The position numbers and the translations under genes are program-made. The notes under the pieces were generated by a model that did not search any database, was not told where the DNA came from, and worked only from the letters and a program-made list of their open reading frames with translations. 35,057 nucleotides of DNA from Prochlorococcus sp. AG-409-G20 (GTDB lineage: Bacteria > Cyanobacteriota > Cyanobacteriia > PCC-6307 > Cyanobiaceae): NCBI GenBank assembly GCA_003215775.1, contig QCJW01000016.1:1-35057 (forward strand). The letters are read 5' to 3'. This document shows positions 18,863 through 27,644 of this stretch, in pieces (position 1 is the first letter of the stretch; each line of letters opens with the position of its first letter).

Positions 18863-19507
18863 ATTTTTAAAGTTCTCATTGTTGCAATCTGGATAGCTTT
18901 AGTTCTATACGCTGCAGAAGTGTGCAAAAAATACTTTCCAAAGCAAAAAGAACTAAGTCGCAAAATAGTTCACATTGGGACAGGTCCGCTCATTCCTTTG
19001 GCATGGTGGCTAGAAGTTTCTACTGAAATTGCACTCGGGGCCTCAGCAATAGTTTCTCTTGGATTAATTCTTAACTACTATCTTAATTTCTTACCAACAA
19101 TCGAAAATGTAGACAGAGAAAGCTATGGAACAATTACATATGGGTTAAGCATTACTCTTTTAATTGCACAATTTTGGTCTGATAATCCTGCAATTGTTTG
19201 TGTTGGTGTTTTAGTAATGGCTATTGGCGATGGTTTCGCAGGACTAATTGGGAAACAATATAAATCCTTTCAATGGAAGATTCTAGGTCAAAATAAATCA
19301 ATCTTAGGAACTCTAACAATGTTCTTTGGGACGATAGTAATAATCATTATATTTACTTCAATCAATAATAATCAAATACATCCTCTTCCAATTTTAGGTA
19401 TCGCTTTAATGGCTACTATGCTCGAACAAATTAGTCCTTTTGGCATTGATAATATTACAGTTCCAATTAGCACAGCTTGGTTCTGGAATTGGATGATAAC
19501 AAGCTAA
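18863..19507 (+). CDS. Phytol/dolichol kinase-family membrane protein, non-canonical start
   Basis: Integral membrane kinase of the phytol kinase/SEC59 family. Cyanobacterial and plant VTE5-type members phosphorylate phytol released from chlorophyll so that it can be reused for tocopherol and chlorophyll. Signatures are KELSRKIVHIGTGPLIP, then VMAIGDGFAGLIGK and GTLTMF. The first in-frame GTG (18920) would delete a clear first membrane helix (VLIVAIWIALVLYAAEV) encoded just upstream. The frame is open back to the sigma-factor stop, and the only well-placed initiator is ATT 18863 with GAGAGG 8 nt before it, giving 214 residues and about six helices. Fold is confident; substrate and start are inferred. 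Confidence 0.8.
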   Translation: MFKVLIVAIWIALVLYAAEVCKKYFPKQKELSRKIVHIGTGPLIPLAWWLEVSTEIALGASAIVSLGLILNYYLNFLPTIENVDRESYGTITYGLSITLLIAQFWSDNPAIVCVGVLVMAIGDGFAGLIGKQYKSFQWKILGQNKSILGTLTMFFGTIVIIIIFTSINNNQIHPLPILGIALMATMLEQISPFGIDNITVPISTAWFWNWMITS

Positions 19508-19525
19508 ATTATGAATGCTTAATAG

Positions 19526-20578
19526 CTATAGTCTAGAAGATACAGAGTTTGCCAAACTATCAAGTAATTCTGCAGTAGTCGATATATCAATACATGCATC
19601 AGTAATACTTTGTCCATAAGTTAGAGAAGATAGATCATTTGTCAGCTTCTGATTTCCCTCTACAAGATGGCTCTCTAGCATTACACCCAAAATTTGCTTG
19701 GAGCCATCACGAACCTGATTGGCTACATCAATCAAGACATCCGCTTGCCTTCGAAAATCTTTATTGGAGTTACCATGACTACAATCGATCATCAAACGCT
19801 CAGGTAAACCAGCCATAGTCAATTCTTGAGCCACTTTCTGAATAGCTTCCGAATGGTAGTTAGTTCCAGATTTACCTCCTCTTAAGACAAGATGGCCATC
19901 TGGGTTTCCTGTAGTACTAACAATTGCAGCATGACCTTCAGAATTAATTCCTAAAAAATGATGAGATCTCGAAGCTGCTTGCATTGCATTAATAGCAATT
20001 GTAGCCATACCATCAGTTCCGTTTTTATATCCAATAGGCATAGATAAACCAGAAGCCATTTCACGATGAGTTTGACTTTCAGTCGTTCGTGCTCCAATAG
20101 CTGTCCAACTAATCAAGTCAGCAATGTATTGCGGTACTACAGGGTCAAGCAATTCGGTTGCAGCTGGCATTCCTTCACGAGCCAAATCAAGCAATAATGA
20201 ACGAGCCATACGCAATCCTGTATTTATGTCATACGACCCATCAAGATGTGGATCATTGATTAGGCCTTTCCAACCAACTGTTGTCCTAGGTTTTTCGAAA
20301 TAAACCCTCATGACAATTTCCAATTGAGCTTTATATTTGCTTCGCAAAAGCTGAAGTTTCTTTGAATAATCCAACGCAGCCTCAAGATCATGTACTGAAC
20401 AAGGCCCAACAATTACCAATAGGCGAGAGTCATCTCCTCGCAAAATTGACTTAATACTATTGCGTGCATCTATAACCGTCTTTGCTGCAATAGGATCCAA
20501 CTGAAGATCCCTATGAAGCAATGCTGGTGAAACAAGTGGACGTGTATCCACCACATGCAAGTCTGAAGTGGTGGTCAT
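19526..20578 (-). CDS. 3-Deoxy-7-phosphoheptulonate (DAHP) synthase, class I
   Basis: Condenses phosphoenolpyruvate and erythrose 4-phosphate, the entry step of the shikimate pathway. The 350-residue length matches the AroF/G/H (type Iα) family. Conserved segments are LLVIVGPCSVHD with the metal cysteine, MRVYFEKPRTTVGWKGLINDP, ARTTESQTHREMASGLSMPIGYKNGTDG, and MIDCSHGNSNK near the C-terminus. Which aromatic amino acid inhibits it cannot be read, so no aroF/G/H letter is given. It is divergent from acnB with a 149-nt shared upstream region containing a perfect hairpin. aroE of the same pathway lies about 11 kb away. Confidence 0.95.
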   Translation of the reverse strand: MTTTSDLHVVDTRPLVSPALLHRDLQLDPIAAKTVIDARNSIKSILRGDDSRLLVIVGPCSVHDLEAALDYSKKLQLLRSKYKAQLEIVMRVYFEKPRTTVGWKGLINDPHLDGSYDINTGLRMARSLLLDLAREGMPAATELLDPVVPQYIADLISWTAIGARTTESQTHREMASGLSMPIGYKNGTDGMATIAINAMQAASRSHHFLGINSEGHAAIVSTTGNPDGHLVLRGGKSGTNYHSEAIQKVAQELTMAGLPERLMIDCSHGNSNKDFRRQADVLIDVANQVRDGSKQILGVMLESHLVEGNQKLTNDLSSLTYGQSITDACIDISTTAELLDSLANSVSSRL

Positions 20579-20648
20579 TAGTTTCTAATCAAAGATTATC
20601 TAGGCTATAGACGCTACAAGAGAAGACCATCCAAAGTTGGATTTCAAT

Positions 20649-20678
20649 ATCATTTTTTCATCAGAATGAAAAAATGAT
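20649..20678. repeat. Perfect 13-bp inverted repeat between divergent genes
   Basis: ATCATTTTTTCAT (20649-20661), loop CAGA, and ATGAAAAAATGAT (20666-20678) are exact reverse complements. The element is 49 nt before the acnB start and 70 nt before the DAHP synthase start. Both genes read away from it, so it cannot be the terminator of either neighbour. It may be a protein-binding operator, a leader hairpin of one transcript, or the terminator of a short unannotated RNA. Confidence 0.6.
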
Positions 20679-20727
20679 CCTATGAGATTAAGACAACGCT
20701 TTTCCAACCAAACTAGGAATTCCCAGA

Positions 20728-23313
20728 ATGCTTAAGAACTATCGACAAAGGGCCAAAGAGAGAGAAGAACTAGGGATTCCAGCTCTTCCTCTAAACGCAC
20801 AACAAACAGACGAACTTACTCGTTTACTGGAAATACCACCCAAAGATGAATCAGAAATCCTGCTATACCTGCTTAAAGAAAGGATTCCTCCAGGCGTGGA
20901 TGAAGCAGCCTATGTCAAAGCTGCATGGCTAAGCGCAATAGCCCAAGAAAAGGCACATAGCCCCTTAGTGAATCCTTTAGATGCCACTCAGTTACTTGGA
21001 ACAATGATGGGTGGATATAACGTTGCTGCATTAATCGAGTTGCTAAGTAATAAAAACAACGATCTTGCAGAATGCGCTGCAAATTGTCTTAGTAAAACCA
21101 TTCTTGTTTATGATGCTCTCAACGACATCATTGATTTAGCAAAAAATAATCAATTTGCTCAAAAGATAATTGACAACTGGGCCAAGGCAACATGGTTTAC
21201 ATCTAAGTCTAAATTAGCAAAAGAAATTACTGTTACTGTTTTCAAAGTAGAGGGCGAAACTAATACTGATGACCTGTCACCAGCAACTCATGCAACAACT
21301 AGACCAGATATACCTCTACATGCATTAGCTATGCTTGAAACACGTCAACCTGACGCATTAAAAACAATAGCAAAGTTAAAACAAAAAGGTTACCCAGTAG
21401 CTTATGTAGGAGATGTAGTAGGTACAGGAAGTTCCAGAAAATCTGCAATCAATTCAGTACTTTGGCATACTGGTAATGATATAGCATTTATTCCAAATAA
21501 ACGTGCAGGTGGAGTGATTTTAGGAGGAAAAATTGCTCCGATTTTTTTCAATACAGCAGAAGATTCTGGAGCACTCCCTATTGAATGCAATGTCAGCGAT
21601 TTAAAAACTGGAGATGTTATTACTATACGTCCATATGCAGGAACAATTGAACGGAATCATGGAGAGATAATTAGTGAATTTAACCTTAAACCAATAACTA
21701 TTGCTGATGAGGTTCAGGCAGGTGGTCGAATACCTTTAATGATTGGCAGAGCACTAACAGACAAAGTTCGTGTTGGGTTAAATCTGGAACCATCACAAAT
21801 CTTTATTAGAACAGCTGATCTAGAAACAAGTGCAGAAGGTTTTACACAAGCCCAAAAAATTGTAGGGAAAGCTTGCGGAGTAAAAGGTGTCCGTCCAGGC
21901 ACAAGTTGTGAACCTCTTATGACAACTGTAGGCAGTCAAGATACGACTGGGCCGATGACAAGAGATGAAATGAAAGAGCTTGCATGCCTAGGCTTCTCAG
22001 CAGATTTGGTTATGCAAAGCTTTTGCCATACAGCTGCTTACCCAAAACCAATAGATTTAAAAACACAACAAGAATTGCCTGATTTTTTCTCAGAAAGAGG
22101 CGGTGTTGCATTACGTCCTGGTGATGGAATTATCCATAGCTGGCTAAATCGCATGCTGCTTCCAGATACCGTTGGCACTGGTGGAGATAGTCATACACGT
22201 TTTCCTCTTGGCATTTCATTCCCAGGGGGTTCTGGAGTGGTTGCATTTGCAGCTGCAATTGGAGCAATGCCCTTAGACATGCCCGAATCAATTCTGGTCA
22301 GATTCAATGGATCCTTACAACCAGGAATAACTCTTCGAGATGTTGTAAATGCCATTCCTTGGATTGCAATTGAGAAAGGATTATTAACTGTCGAGAAAGA
22401 AAACAAAATTAATATTTTTAATGGAAGAATTATGGAAATCGAAGGTTTGCCAAATCTCAAATTAGAACAAGCTTTTGAACTGACTGATGCAAGCGCAGAA
22501 CGTTCCTGTGCAGGTTGCACAATCCAATTATCAGAACAAACTATTAGCGAATACTTAAAGAGTAATATCGCTTTATTAAAAAACATGATTGCAAGAGGTT
22601 ACCAAGATGCCAGAACCCTTGCTAGACGAATAAAAGCTATGAACAACTGGTTAGATAATCCTCAGTTAATGAATGCTGATTCAAATGCTAATTACAAAGA
22701 TATTATTGATATTGACCTAGATAAAATAACTGAGCCGATATTAGCTTGTCCTAATGATCCTGATAATGTCAAATCGCTAAATGAAGTTGCTGGAACAAAT
22801 ATTCAAGAAGTGTTTATTGGATCTTGTATGACCAATATTGGGCATTATAGAGCTGCTGCACAAATCCTCAAAGACTCGGGAAAAATCCAATCCCGCCTAT
22901 GGGTCTGTCCTCCGACAAGAATGGATGAAACAATTTTAAAAGAAGAAGGTTTTTATACGATCTTCGAAAATGCAGGATGCCGAATGGAAATGCCTGGATG
23001 CTCTCTTTGTATGGGAAATCAAGCAAGAGTGGAAGATAACTCATTCGTTTTTTCAACAAGTACGAGAAACTTCAATAATCGACTTGGTAAAGGTGCACAA
23101 GTCTTTCTAGGCAGTGCTGAATTAGCTGCAGTATGTGCACTCCTTGGACGCATTCCAACAACCGAAGAATATCTCGAAATTGCTTCAGAAAAAATTACTC
23201 CATTGTCTGAAGATCTCTATAAATATTTAAACTTCGATCAACTACCAAATTTTGAGAATGAAGGTCGTGTTGTTAGTAAAGAAAAAGAAGCAGAGATATT
23301 ATTAAATAATTGA
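20728..23313 (+). CDS. acnB: Aconitate hydratase B
   Basis: 4Fe-4S enzyme that interconverts citrate and isocitrate, feeding 2-oxoglutarate synthesis and hence nitrogen assimilation. The 861-residue length matches AcnB (E. coli 865). The N-terminal HEAT-like domain is followed by the swivel domain (GETNTDDLSPATHATTRPD) and the catalytic domains. Cluster ligands are Cys700 (GSCMTN) and Cys758 and Cys761 (GCSLC), matching the E. coli Cys710/769/772 pattern. The substrate segment DTVGTGGDSHTRFPLG is present. The start at ATG 20728 is clear, and the ClC gene follows after 2 nt. Confidence 0.97.
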   Translation: MLKNYRQRAKEREELGIPALPLNAQQTDELTRLLEIPPKDESEILLYLLKERIPPGVDEAAYVKAAWLSAIAQEKAHSPLVNPLDATQLLGTMMGGYNVAALIELLSNKNNDLAECAANCLSKTILVYDALNDIIDLAKNNQFAQKIIDNWAKATWFTSKSKLAKEITVTVFKVEGETNTDDLSPATHATTRPDIPLHALAMLETRQPDALKTIAKLKQKGYPVAYVGDVVGTGSSRKSAINSVLWHTGNDIAFIPNKRAGGVILGGKIAPIFFNTAEDSGALPIECNVSDLKTGDVITIRPYAGTIERNHGEIISEFNLKPITIADEVQAGGRIPLMIGRALTDKVRVGLNLEPSQIFIRTADLETSAEGFTQAQKIVGKACGVKGVRPGTSCEPLMTTVGSQDTTGPMTRDEMKELACLGFSADLVMQSFCHTAAYPKPIDLKTQQELPDFFSERGGVALRPGDGIIHSWLNRMLLPDTVGTGGDSHTRFPLGISFPGGSGVVAFAAAIGAMPLDMPESILVRFNGSLQPGITLRDVVNAIPWIAIEKGLLTVEKENKINIFNGRIMEIEGLPNLKLEQAFELTDASAERSCAGCTIQLSEQTISEYLKSNIALLKNMIARGYQDARTLARRIKAMNNWLDNPQLMNADSNANYKDIIDIDLDKITEPILACPNDPDNVKSLNEVAGTNIQEVFIGSCMTNIGHYRAAAQILKDSGKIQSRLWVCPPTRMDETILKEEGFYTIFENAGCRMEMPGCSLCMGNQARVEDNSFVFSTSTRNFNNRLGKGAQVFLGSAELAAVCALLGRIPTTEEYLEIASEKITPLSEDLYKYLNFDQLPNFENEGRVVSKEKEAEILLNN

Positions 23314-23315
23314 AC

Positions 23316-24713
23316 ATGTCTGTTTTTAAAGAACTAAAAACTGGTGCAATATCAAAAGGAACCATACGGAACCTGCTTCAAAAACGTTGGCTGGTTGTTG
23401 TTTCAGCATTGATCTTAACTGGCTTTGGAGCAGCAATAACAGGTGTTCTCTTTAAAGCCGGTGTTTATAGACTTGAAAGCTGGAGGTTGGAATTACTTCA
23501 AAATTTGCCTGCATGGATTGTGCTACCGATAATTGCTGGATTTGGTGGATTGATTTCAGGAGTATTAATTTCGCGTTTGGCCCCTGCTGCAAGTGGCTCA
23601 GGTGTGACTCACATCATGGGTTTTCTGAGACATAGATCAGTACCAATGGGTCTCAGAGTTGGTCTTGTAAAACTTCTAGGAGGAATTATTGCAATTGGCA
23701 GTGGTTTTCCCCTTGGTCCAGAAGGACCATCAGTCCAAATGGGTGGATCAGTAGGTTGGCAGTTAGCACAATGGCTGAAAGCACCTATCGCCTTTCGCCG
23801 ACTAATAGTTGCAGCTGGAGGCGGGGCAGGAATCGCAGCCATCTTTAGTGCTCCTATAGGGGGATTTATCTATACCATTGAAGAACTTCTTAATTCAGCC
23901 CGTCCAGTTGTATTGATATTAGTAGTTGTAACTACCTTCTGGGCTGACACTTGGGCTGATGTTCTTCAAGGAATTGGTCTAGATCCAAAAGCTGGAGGTT
24001 TCGACAAAAGTATAGGTTTTCAAGTTGAGCGTCCCTACTCACCCGTTATCGAGTTTCTTCCAATTGATCTTGGATACTTGATTGGACTAGGCATAATTCT
24101 AGGAATTATGGCTGAATTATATTGTAGATATGTTATAGGAATGCAACGCAAAGGAAATATTTGGTTTCAAAAAAGATTGACACTCAGAATGACAACTAGT
24201 GGATTCATTCTTGGAAGTCTTTACGCAATATTACCAGAAACATTCCACCACTTAGGAGAATTAAAAAATGTAATTGCCATGGGCAACGCAAATATTTCAA
24301 CTGCAATTGGAACATTTATTGTTATGTTTCTAACAACAGGTCTAGCAGCTGCATCAGGAGCGCCAGGAGGATTATTTTATCCAATGCTAATTTTAGGTGG
24401 CTCTATTGGTCTAACTTGTGGAGGCCTCATAGAAAGCATAACTGGATATGTCCCAACAAGCTATGTCTTTGCAGGTATGGGAGGTTTTGTAGCGGCGTGT
24501 TCTCGAACTCCAATTACCGCTATGTTTCTTGCTTTCGCACTTACTAAAGATCTGCTAATACTGAAGCCCCTTCTCATTGCTTGCATCACAAGTTTTCTTG
24601 TTGCTCGAATGTTCGACGAAGAGTCAATATATGAACGTCAATTGAATATGGAAATTGATGAAGAAAATCATATAAAGAAAATTGCTGAAGAAAAAAGTCT
24701 TACTAAAATGTAA
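23316..24713 (+). CDS. ClC-family chloride channel/antiporter
   Basis: Inner-membrane ClC protein, 465 residues, with the many re-entrant helices of the fold. The anion-site motifs are GSGVTHIMGF, GPEGPSVQMGG and the late GAPGGLFYP. The gating glutamate is present (Glu136 in GPEGP). A second, internal glutamate pair in IYTIEELLNSARP matches the proton glutamate of exchangers, which suggests Cl-/H+ antiport rather than a pure channel. No cytoplasmic CBS domains follow, only a short charged tail. The ATG at 23316, 2 nt after the acnB stop, is preferred over the TTG at 23310 that overlaps acnB. Role in salt or pH homeostasis is inferred. Confidence 0.92.
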   Translation: MSVFKELKTGAISKGTIRNLLQKRWLVVVSALILTGFGAAITGVLFKAGVYRLESWRLELLQNLPAWIVLPIIAGFGGLISGVLISRLAPAASGSGVTHIMGFLRHRSVPMGLRVGLVKLLGGIIAIGSGFPLGPEGPSVQMGGSVGWQLAQWLKAPIAFRRLIVAAGGGAGIAAIFSAPIGGFIYTIEELLNSARPVVLILVVVTTFWADTWADVLQGIGLDPKAGGFDKSIGFQVERPYSPVIEFLPIDLGYLIGLGIILGIMAELYCRYVIGMQRKGNIWFQKRLTLRMTTSGFILGSLYAILPETFHHLGELKNVIAMGNANISTAIGTFIVMFLTTGLAAASGAPGGLFYPMLILGGSIGLTCGGLIESITGYVPTSYVFAGMGGFVAACSRTPITAMFLAFALTKDLLILKPLLIACITSFLVARMFDEESIYERQLNMEIDEENHIKKIAEEKSLTKM

Positions 24714-24733
24714 ATTACCACTACCTTAAAGAA

Positions 24734-26353
24734 CTGAACCAAGAAACCCTATTATTTAAACCAAGCATTCCTGAAGCTGGTGCAATAAAGGTCATTTTGG
24801 CTTTTCCAAGTACTTATTCAGTAGGAATAACCAGTCTTGGCTACCAAGTAATATGGGCAACACTATCTCAACGTAAAGATGTTGATGTACGTCGCCTATT
24901 TACAGATCAAAGTGAAAGAAGCCATAAAGAGTCTGATCTATTTGGCATATCAGTTAGCTGGGAACTAGATAGTCCAAAGATTCTAGAACTAATAGAAAAA
25001 GAAGGCATTGCTTTATGGAGTAAAGACAGAAGAAATAACGATCCAATAGTTTTTGGTGGAGGCCCAGTTTTAACTGCTAATCCTGAACCATTGGCACCTT
25101 TTTTTGACATAATCCTATTAGGAGATGGCGAAATTCTTATACCCAATTTAATAGAAGCAGTAAAACAAATTAAAAGCTTAGGTAGAGAACAAAAATTAGA
25201 AACACTTGCTCAAGTTCCAGGAATATATGTACCTAGCCTATATCAACCTATTTACGACAAAGTTGGAAGACTTATTGCAATAGAACCAAAACTATCAAAC
25301 ATTCCAAAAACAATTACTAAACAAACATGGACTGGCGAAAATCTAAGTCATTCAACCGTTATCTCACCACAAGCTGCATGGCCAAACATTCATATGGTGG
25401 AAGTAGTAAGGAGCTGTCCAGAGCTATGTCGATTTTGCCTTGCTAGCTATTTAAATCTTCCATTTAGAAAAGCTACGCTCGAAGAGAACCTTATCCCTGC
25501 AGTTGAAAAAGGTCTTGCTGTAACGAGAAGAATAGGGCTATTAGGAGCTTCAGTGACACAACATCCAGAATTTAGTGATTTACTAAAATGGTTAGAAACA
25601 GATCATTTTAATGATATCCATCTAAGCATTAGCTCAGTGCGAGCCTCAACAGTTTCATTAGATATGACCAAGCTTCTTAATAAGCGTGGATGCAAGTCTA
25701 TAACCATTGCTATAGAAAGTGGAAGCAAAAAGATAAGAGAAATGATAAACAAAAAATTATCCGAAGAAGAAATCTTTGCAGCAGCAAAATATGTGGCAGA
25801 AGGTGGTCTTAAGAAATTAAAACTCTATGGAATGATTGGACTTCCAACCGAAGAAATAGATGATATCAAAGCAACAACTGACTTATTGTTGATGCTGAAA
25901 AACAAAACACCAGGATTAAGATTAACACTAGGTCTAAGTACATTTGTCCCCAAAGCTCATACACCTTTTCAATGGCAAAGAGTAGATAAAAATGCTAAAA
26001 AACGTATCAAAGAAATAAGCAAGATACTTCAGTCACAAGGAATTGAAGTTCGTCCAGAAAGCTATAACTGGAGTGTGATACAAGCGTTAATATCACGCAG
26101 CGATAGAAGGCTGGCTCCTGTCATTGCTTTGGTACGTCAATCTGACAATACACTTGGTAATTGGAAAAAAGCTTATAAATCAATTCAGGAAAAAAATAAT
26201 TTTATAAATTGCGAAAAACTACCAGACTGGGAAGAAGTAATTTTTGAAACTTGGTCAACTAGTCGCTTGCTTCCTTGGGAGCATTTAGAGGGACCTCTTA
26301 AAAAGACAACTCTAATCAAACATCAACTGGTAGCTTTGAATCAAAATGTTTAA
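24734..26353 (+). CDS. B12-binding-type radical SAM protein, non-canonical start
   Basis: Radical SAM protein with an N-terminal cobalamin-binding-like Rossmann domain (IKVILAFPSTYSVGITSLGYQV) and a TIM-barrel radical domain. The cluster motif is SCPELCRFC (Cx3Cx2C, near residues 228-235), followed by LASYLNLPFRKATLEEN. The barrel continues through IAIESGSKKIREMINKKLSEEE and LYGMIGLPTEE. At 539 residues it lacks the C-terminal DUF2344 fusion seen in some relatives. The product is unknown; related enzymes modify RNA or proteins. TTG 24797 would cut the first strand; upstream residues (LLFKPSIPEAGAIKVI) are clearly coding. No ATG, GTG or TTG lies between the in-frame stop (24704) and 24797, so CTG 24734 is proposed. 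Confidence 0.8.
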   Translation: MNQETLLFKPSIPEAGAIKVILAFPSTYSVGITSLGYQVIWATLSQRKDVDVRRLFTDQSERSHKESDLFGISVSWELDSPKILELIEKEGIALWSKDRRNNDPIVFGGGPVLTANPEPLAPFFDIILLGDGEILIPNLIEAVKQIKSLGREQKLETLAQVPGIYVPSLYQPIYDKVGRLIAIEPKLSNIPKTITKQTWTGENLSHSTVISPQAAWPNIHMVEVVRSCPELCRFCLASYLNLPFRKATLEENLIPAVEKGLAVTRRIGLLGASVTQHPEFSDLLKWLETDHFNDIHLSISSVRASTVSLDMTKLLNKRGCKSITIAIESGSKKIREMINKKLSEEEIFAAAKYVAEGGLKKLKLYGMIGLPTEEIDDIKATTDLLLMLKNKTPGLRLTLGLSTFVPKAHTPFQWQRVDKNAKKRIKEISKILQSQGIEVRPESYNWSVIQALISRSDRRLAPVIALVRQSDNTLGNWKKAYKSIQEKNNFINCEKLPDWEEVIFETWSTSRLLPWEHLEGPLKKTTLIKHQLVALNQNV

Positions 26354-27644
26354 CCGACTGAAGTTCATACACTAAATTCCTCAATCCTGCTAAAAGAATC
26401 CAACCAGCAATATTTATCCGACTATCAAAAAAAGGAATATCAGTTGCATGAATTGCAACTAAAACAAAAGTTGCAGCCCACCAAGCTCGATCAAAAATTG
26501 TTATAGACAAATTTCGACCTTGACTGGCTACATCATTTAATATGCCAAATCTTAATGCTGTTATCAGTAAAGCTAAAACTGTACCAACTAATAAAATTGC
26601 AACTATTACACCATGGCTCACAGCAATCTCAAGTGGAAGGTTATGTGTATGACCATGCCACTGACCAGTGCGCAAAGGATAAAGAACAGTAAAAGCAGCA
26701 GCTCCCCATCCAAACCAAGGTCTTTCAAAAACGAAATTCAAGGCAACATTCCACTGGCCAAGACGTGTTGAAGCCAACGATCTATTTTCAATATATTGCA
26801 TATCATTTAGACGCGACCATAAGCCTTCTGGAACGATTTTACGAGCAAAAAGCTGCAAATCCGAAGGTATCCATGGGAAGACTGCTAAAACAATAGGCAA
26901 AAGAAATATGCCAAGTGCAGGTAAAAGCCAATACCATCGCGATGGACCAAACACAAAAGGAACTGCAAGAACAAGAGCTCCCCAAGCATTCCTAGAGTCA
27001 GTAAGTATCAAAGAGCAAACAATTGCAATCGCAATAACAAATACCAATATTCGTTTGCTTTGATTAAGAAAAGGCTGAAGTAAAGTAGCTAAAGATAAAG
27101 GCCAAACAAAGGCTAACCAAGCAGCTGCAATATTTGCATAATCAAACAATCCAGAAAGCCTGCCTAAAGGTTCACCTCCGTTATCAATAAACCAAATAAT
27201 AAGTCCGTTAAAGACTTGCCAAGGTCCAGCCAATCCAAACCAAATTTGACCTAAACCTGTCACTAAAACCGGAACAGTTCCAGCAACAAAACATTCGACT
27301 ATACGTTTTCTTGCATTAGAAGTCTGCAAGTAATATTGAAACCCCCAGAATCCCCAAAATAATGGCAACCAATTAGCAAGACCTATCCAAGCAAGCCAAC
27401 CCGAATAAGCACTAAAAGATCCTAGAATCATTATTAATGCTGAAATAATAAAAGGATAATTCCAAAGATCATTTAAATAAAATTTTGTATTGCTACAAGA
27501 TGAGATAATAATGGCAAATAATAAAAATAAAGCTGAAATAAAAACCGTTGAAGGTAAGAAGAAGACACCTAACTGAAAAGCAATCCAACCATACTCTTTT
27601 AATGTCTTGTGCTGAAAAAGATCAGTTGAGATAGAAAGCAACAT
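26316..27644 (-). CDS. IctB-family/O-antigen ligase-like membrane protein
   Basis: A 442-residue polytopic inner-membrane protein with about ten hydrophobic helices. The wording matches the cyanobacterial IctB family, first described as an inorganic-carbon transport factor. It also carries the Wzy_C/O-antigen ligase signature: LTDSRNAWGALVLAVP, a large periplasmic loop, and HGHTHNLPLEIAVSHGV. Transport and ligation of surface glycans are therefore both possible roles. Its ATG shares one base with the purU stop (TAATG). Its 3' end overlaps the convergent radical SAM gene by 38 nt. Confidence 0.8.
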   Translation of the reverse strand: MLLSISTDLFQHKTLKEYGWIAFQLGVFFLPSTVFISALFLLFAIIISSCSNTKFYLNDLWNYPFIISALIMILGSFSAYSGWLAWIGLANWLPLFWGFWGFQYYLQTSNARKRIVECFVAGTVPVLVTGLGQIWFGLAGPWQVFNGLIIWFIDNGGEPLGRLSGLFDYANIAAAWLAFVWPLSLATLLQPFLNQSKRILVFVIAIAIVCSLILTDSRNAWGALVLAVPFVFGPSRWYWLLPALGIFLLPIVLAVFPWIPSDLQLFARKIVPEGLWSRLNDMQYIENRSLASTRLGQWNVALNFVFERPWFGWGAAAFTVLYPLRTGQWHGHTHNLPLEIAVSHGVIVAILLVGTVLALLITALRFGILNDVASQGRNLSITIFDRAWWAATFVLVAIHATDIPFFDSRINIAGWILLAGLRNLVYELQSVKHFDSKLPVDV

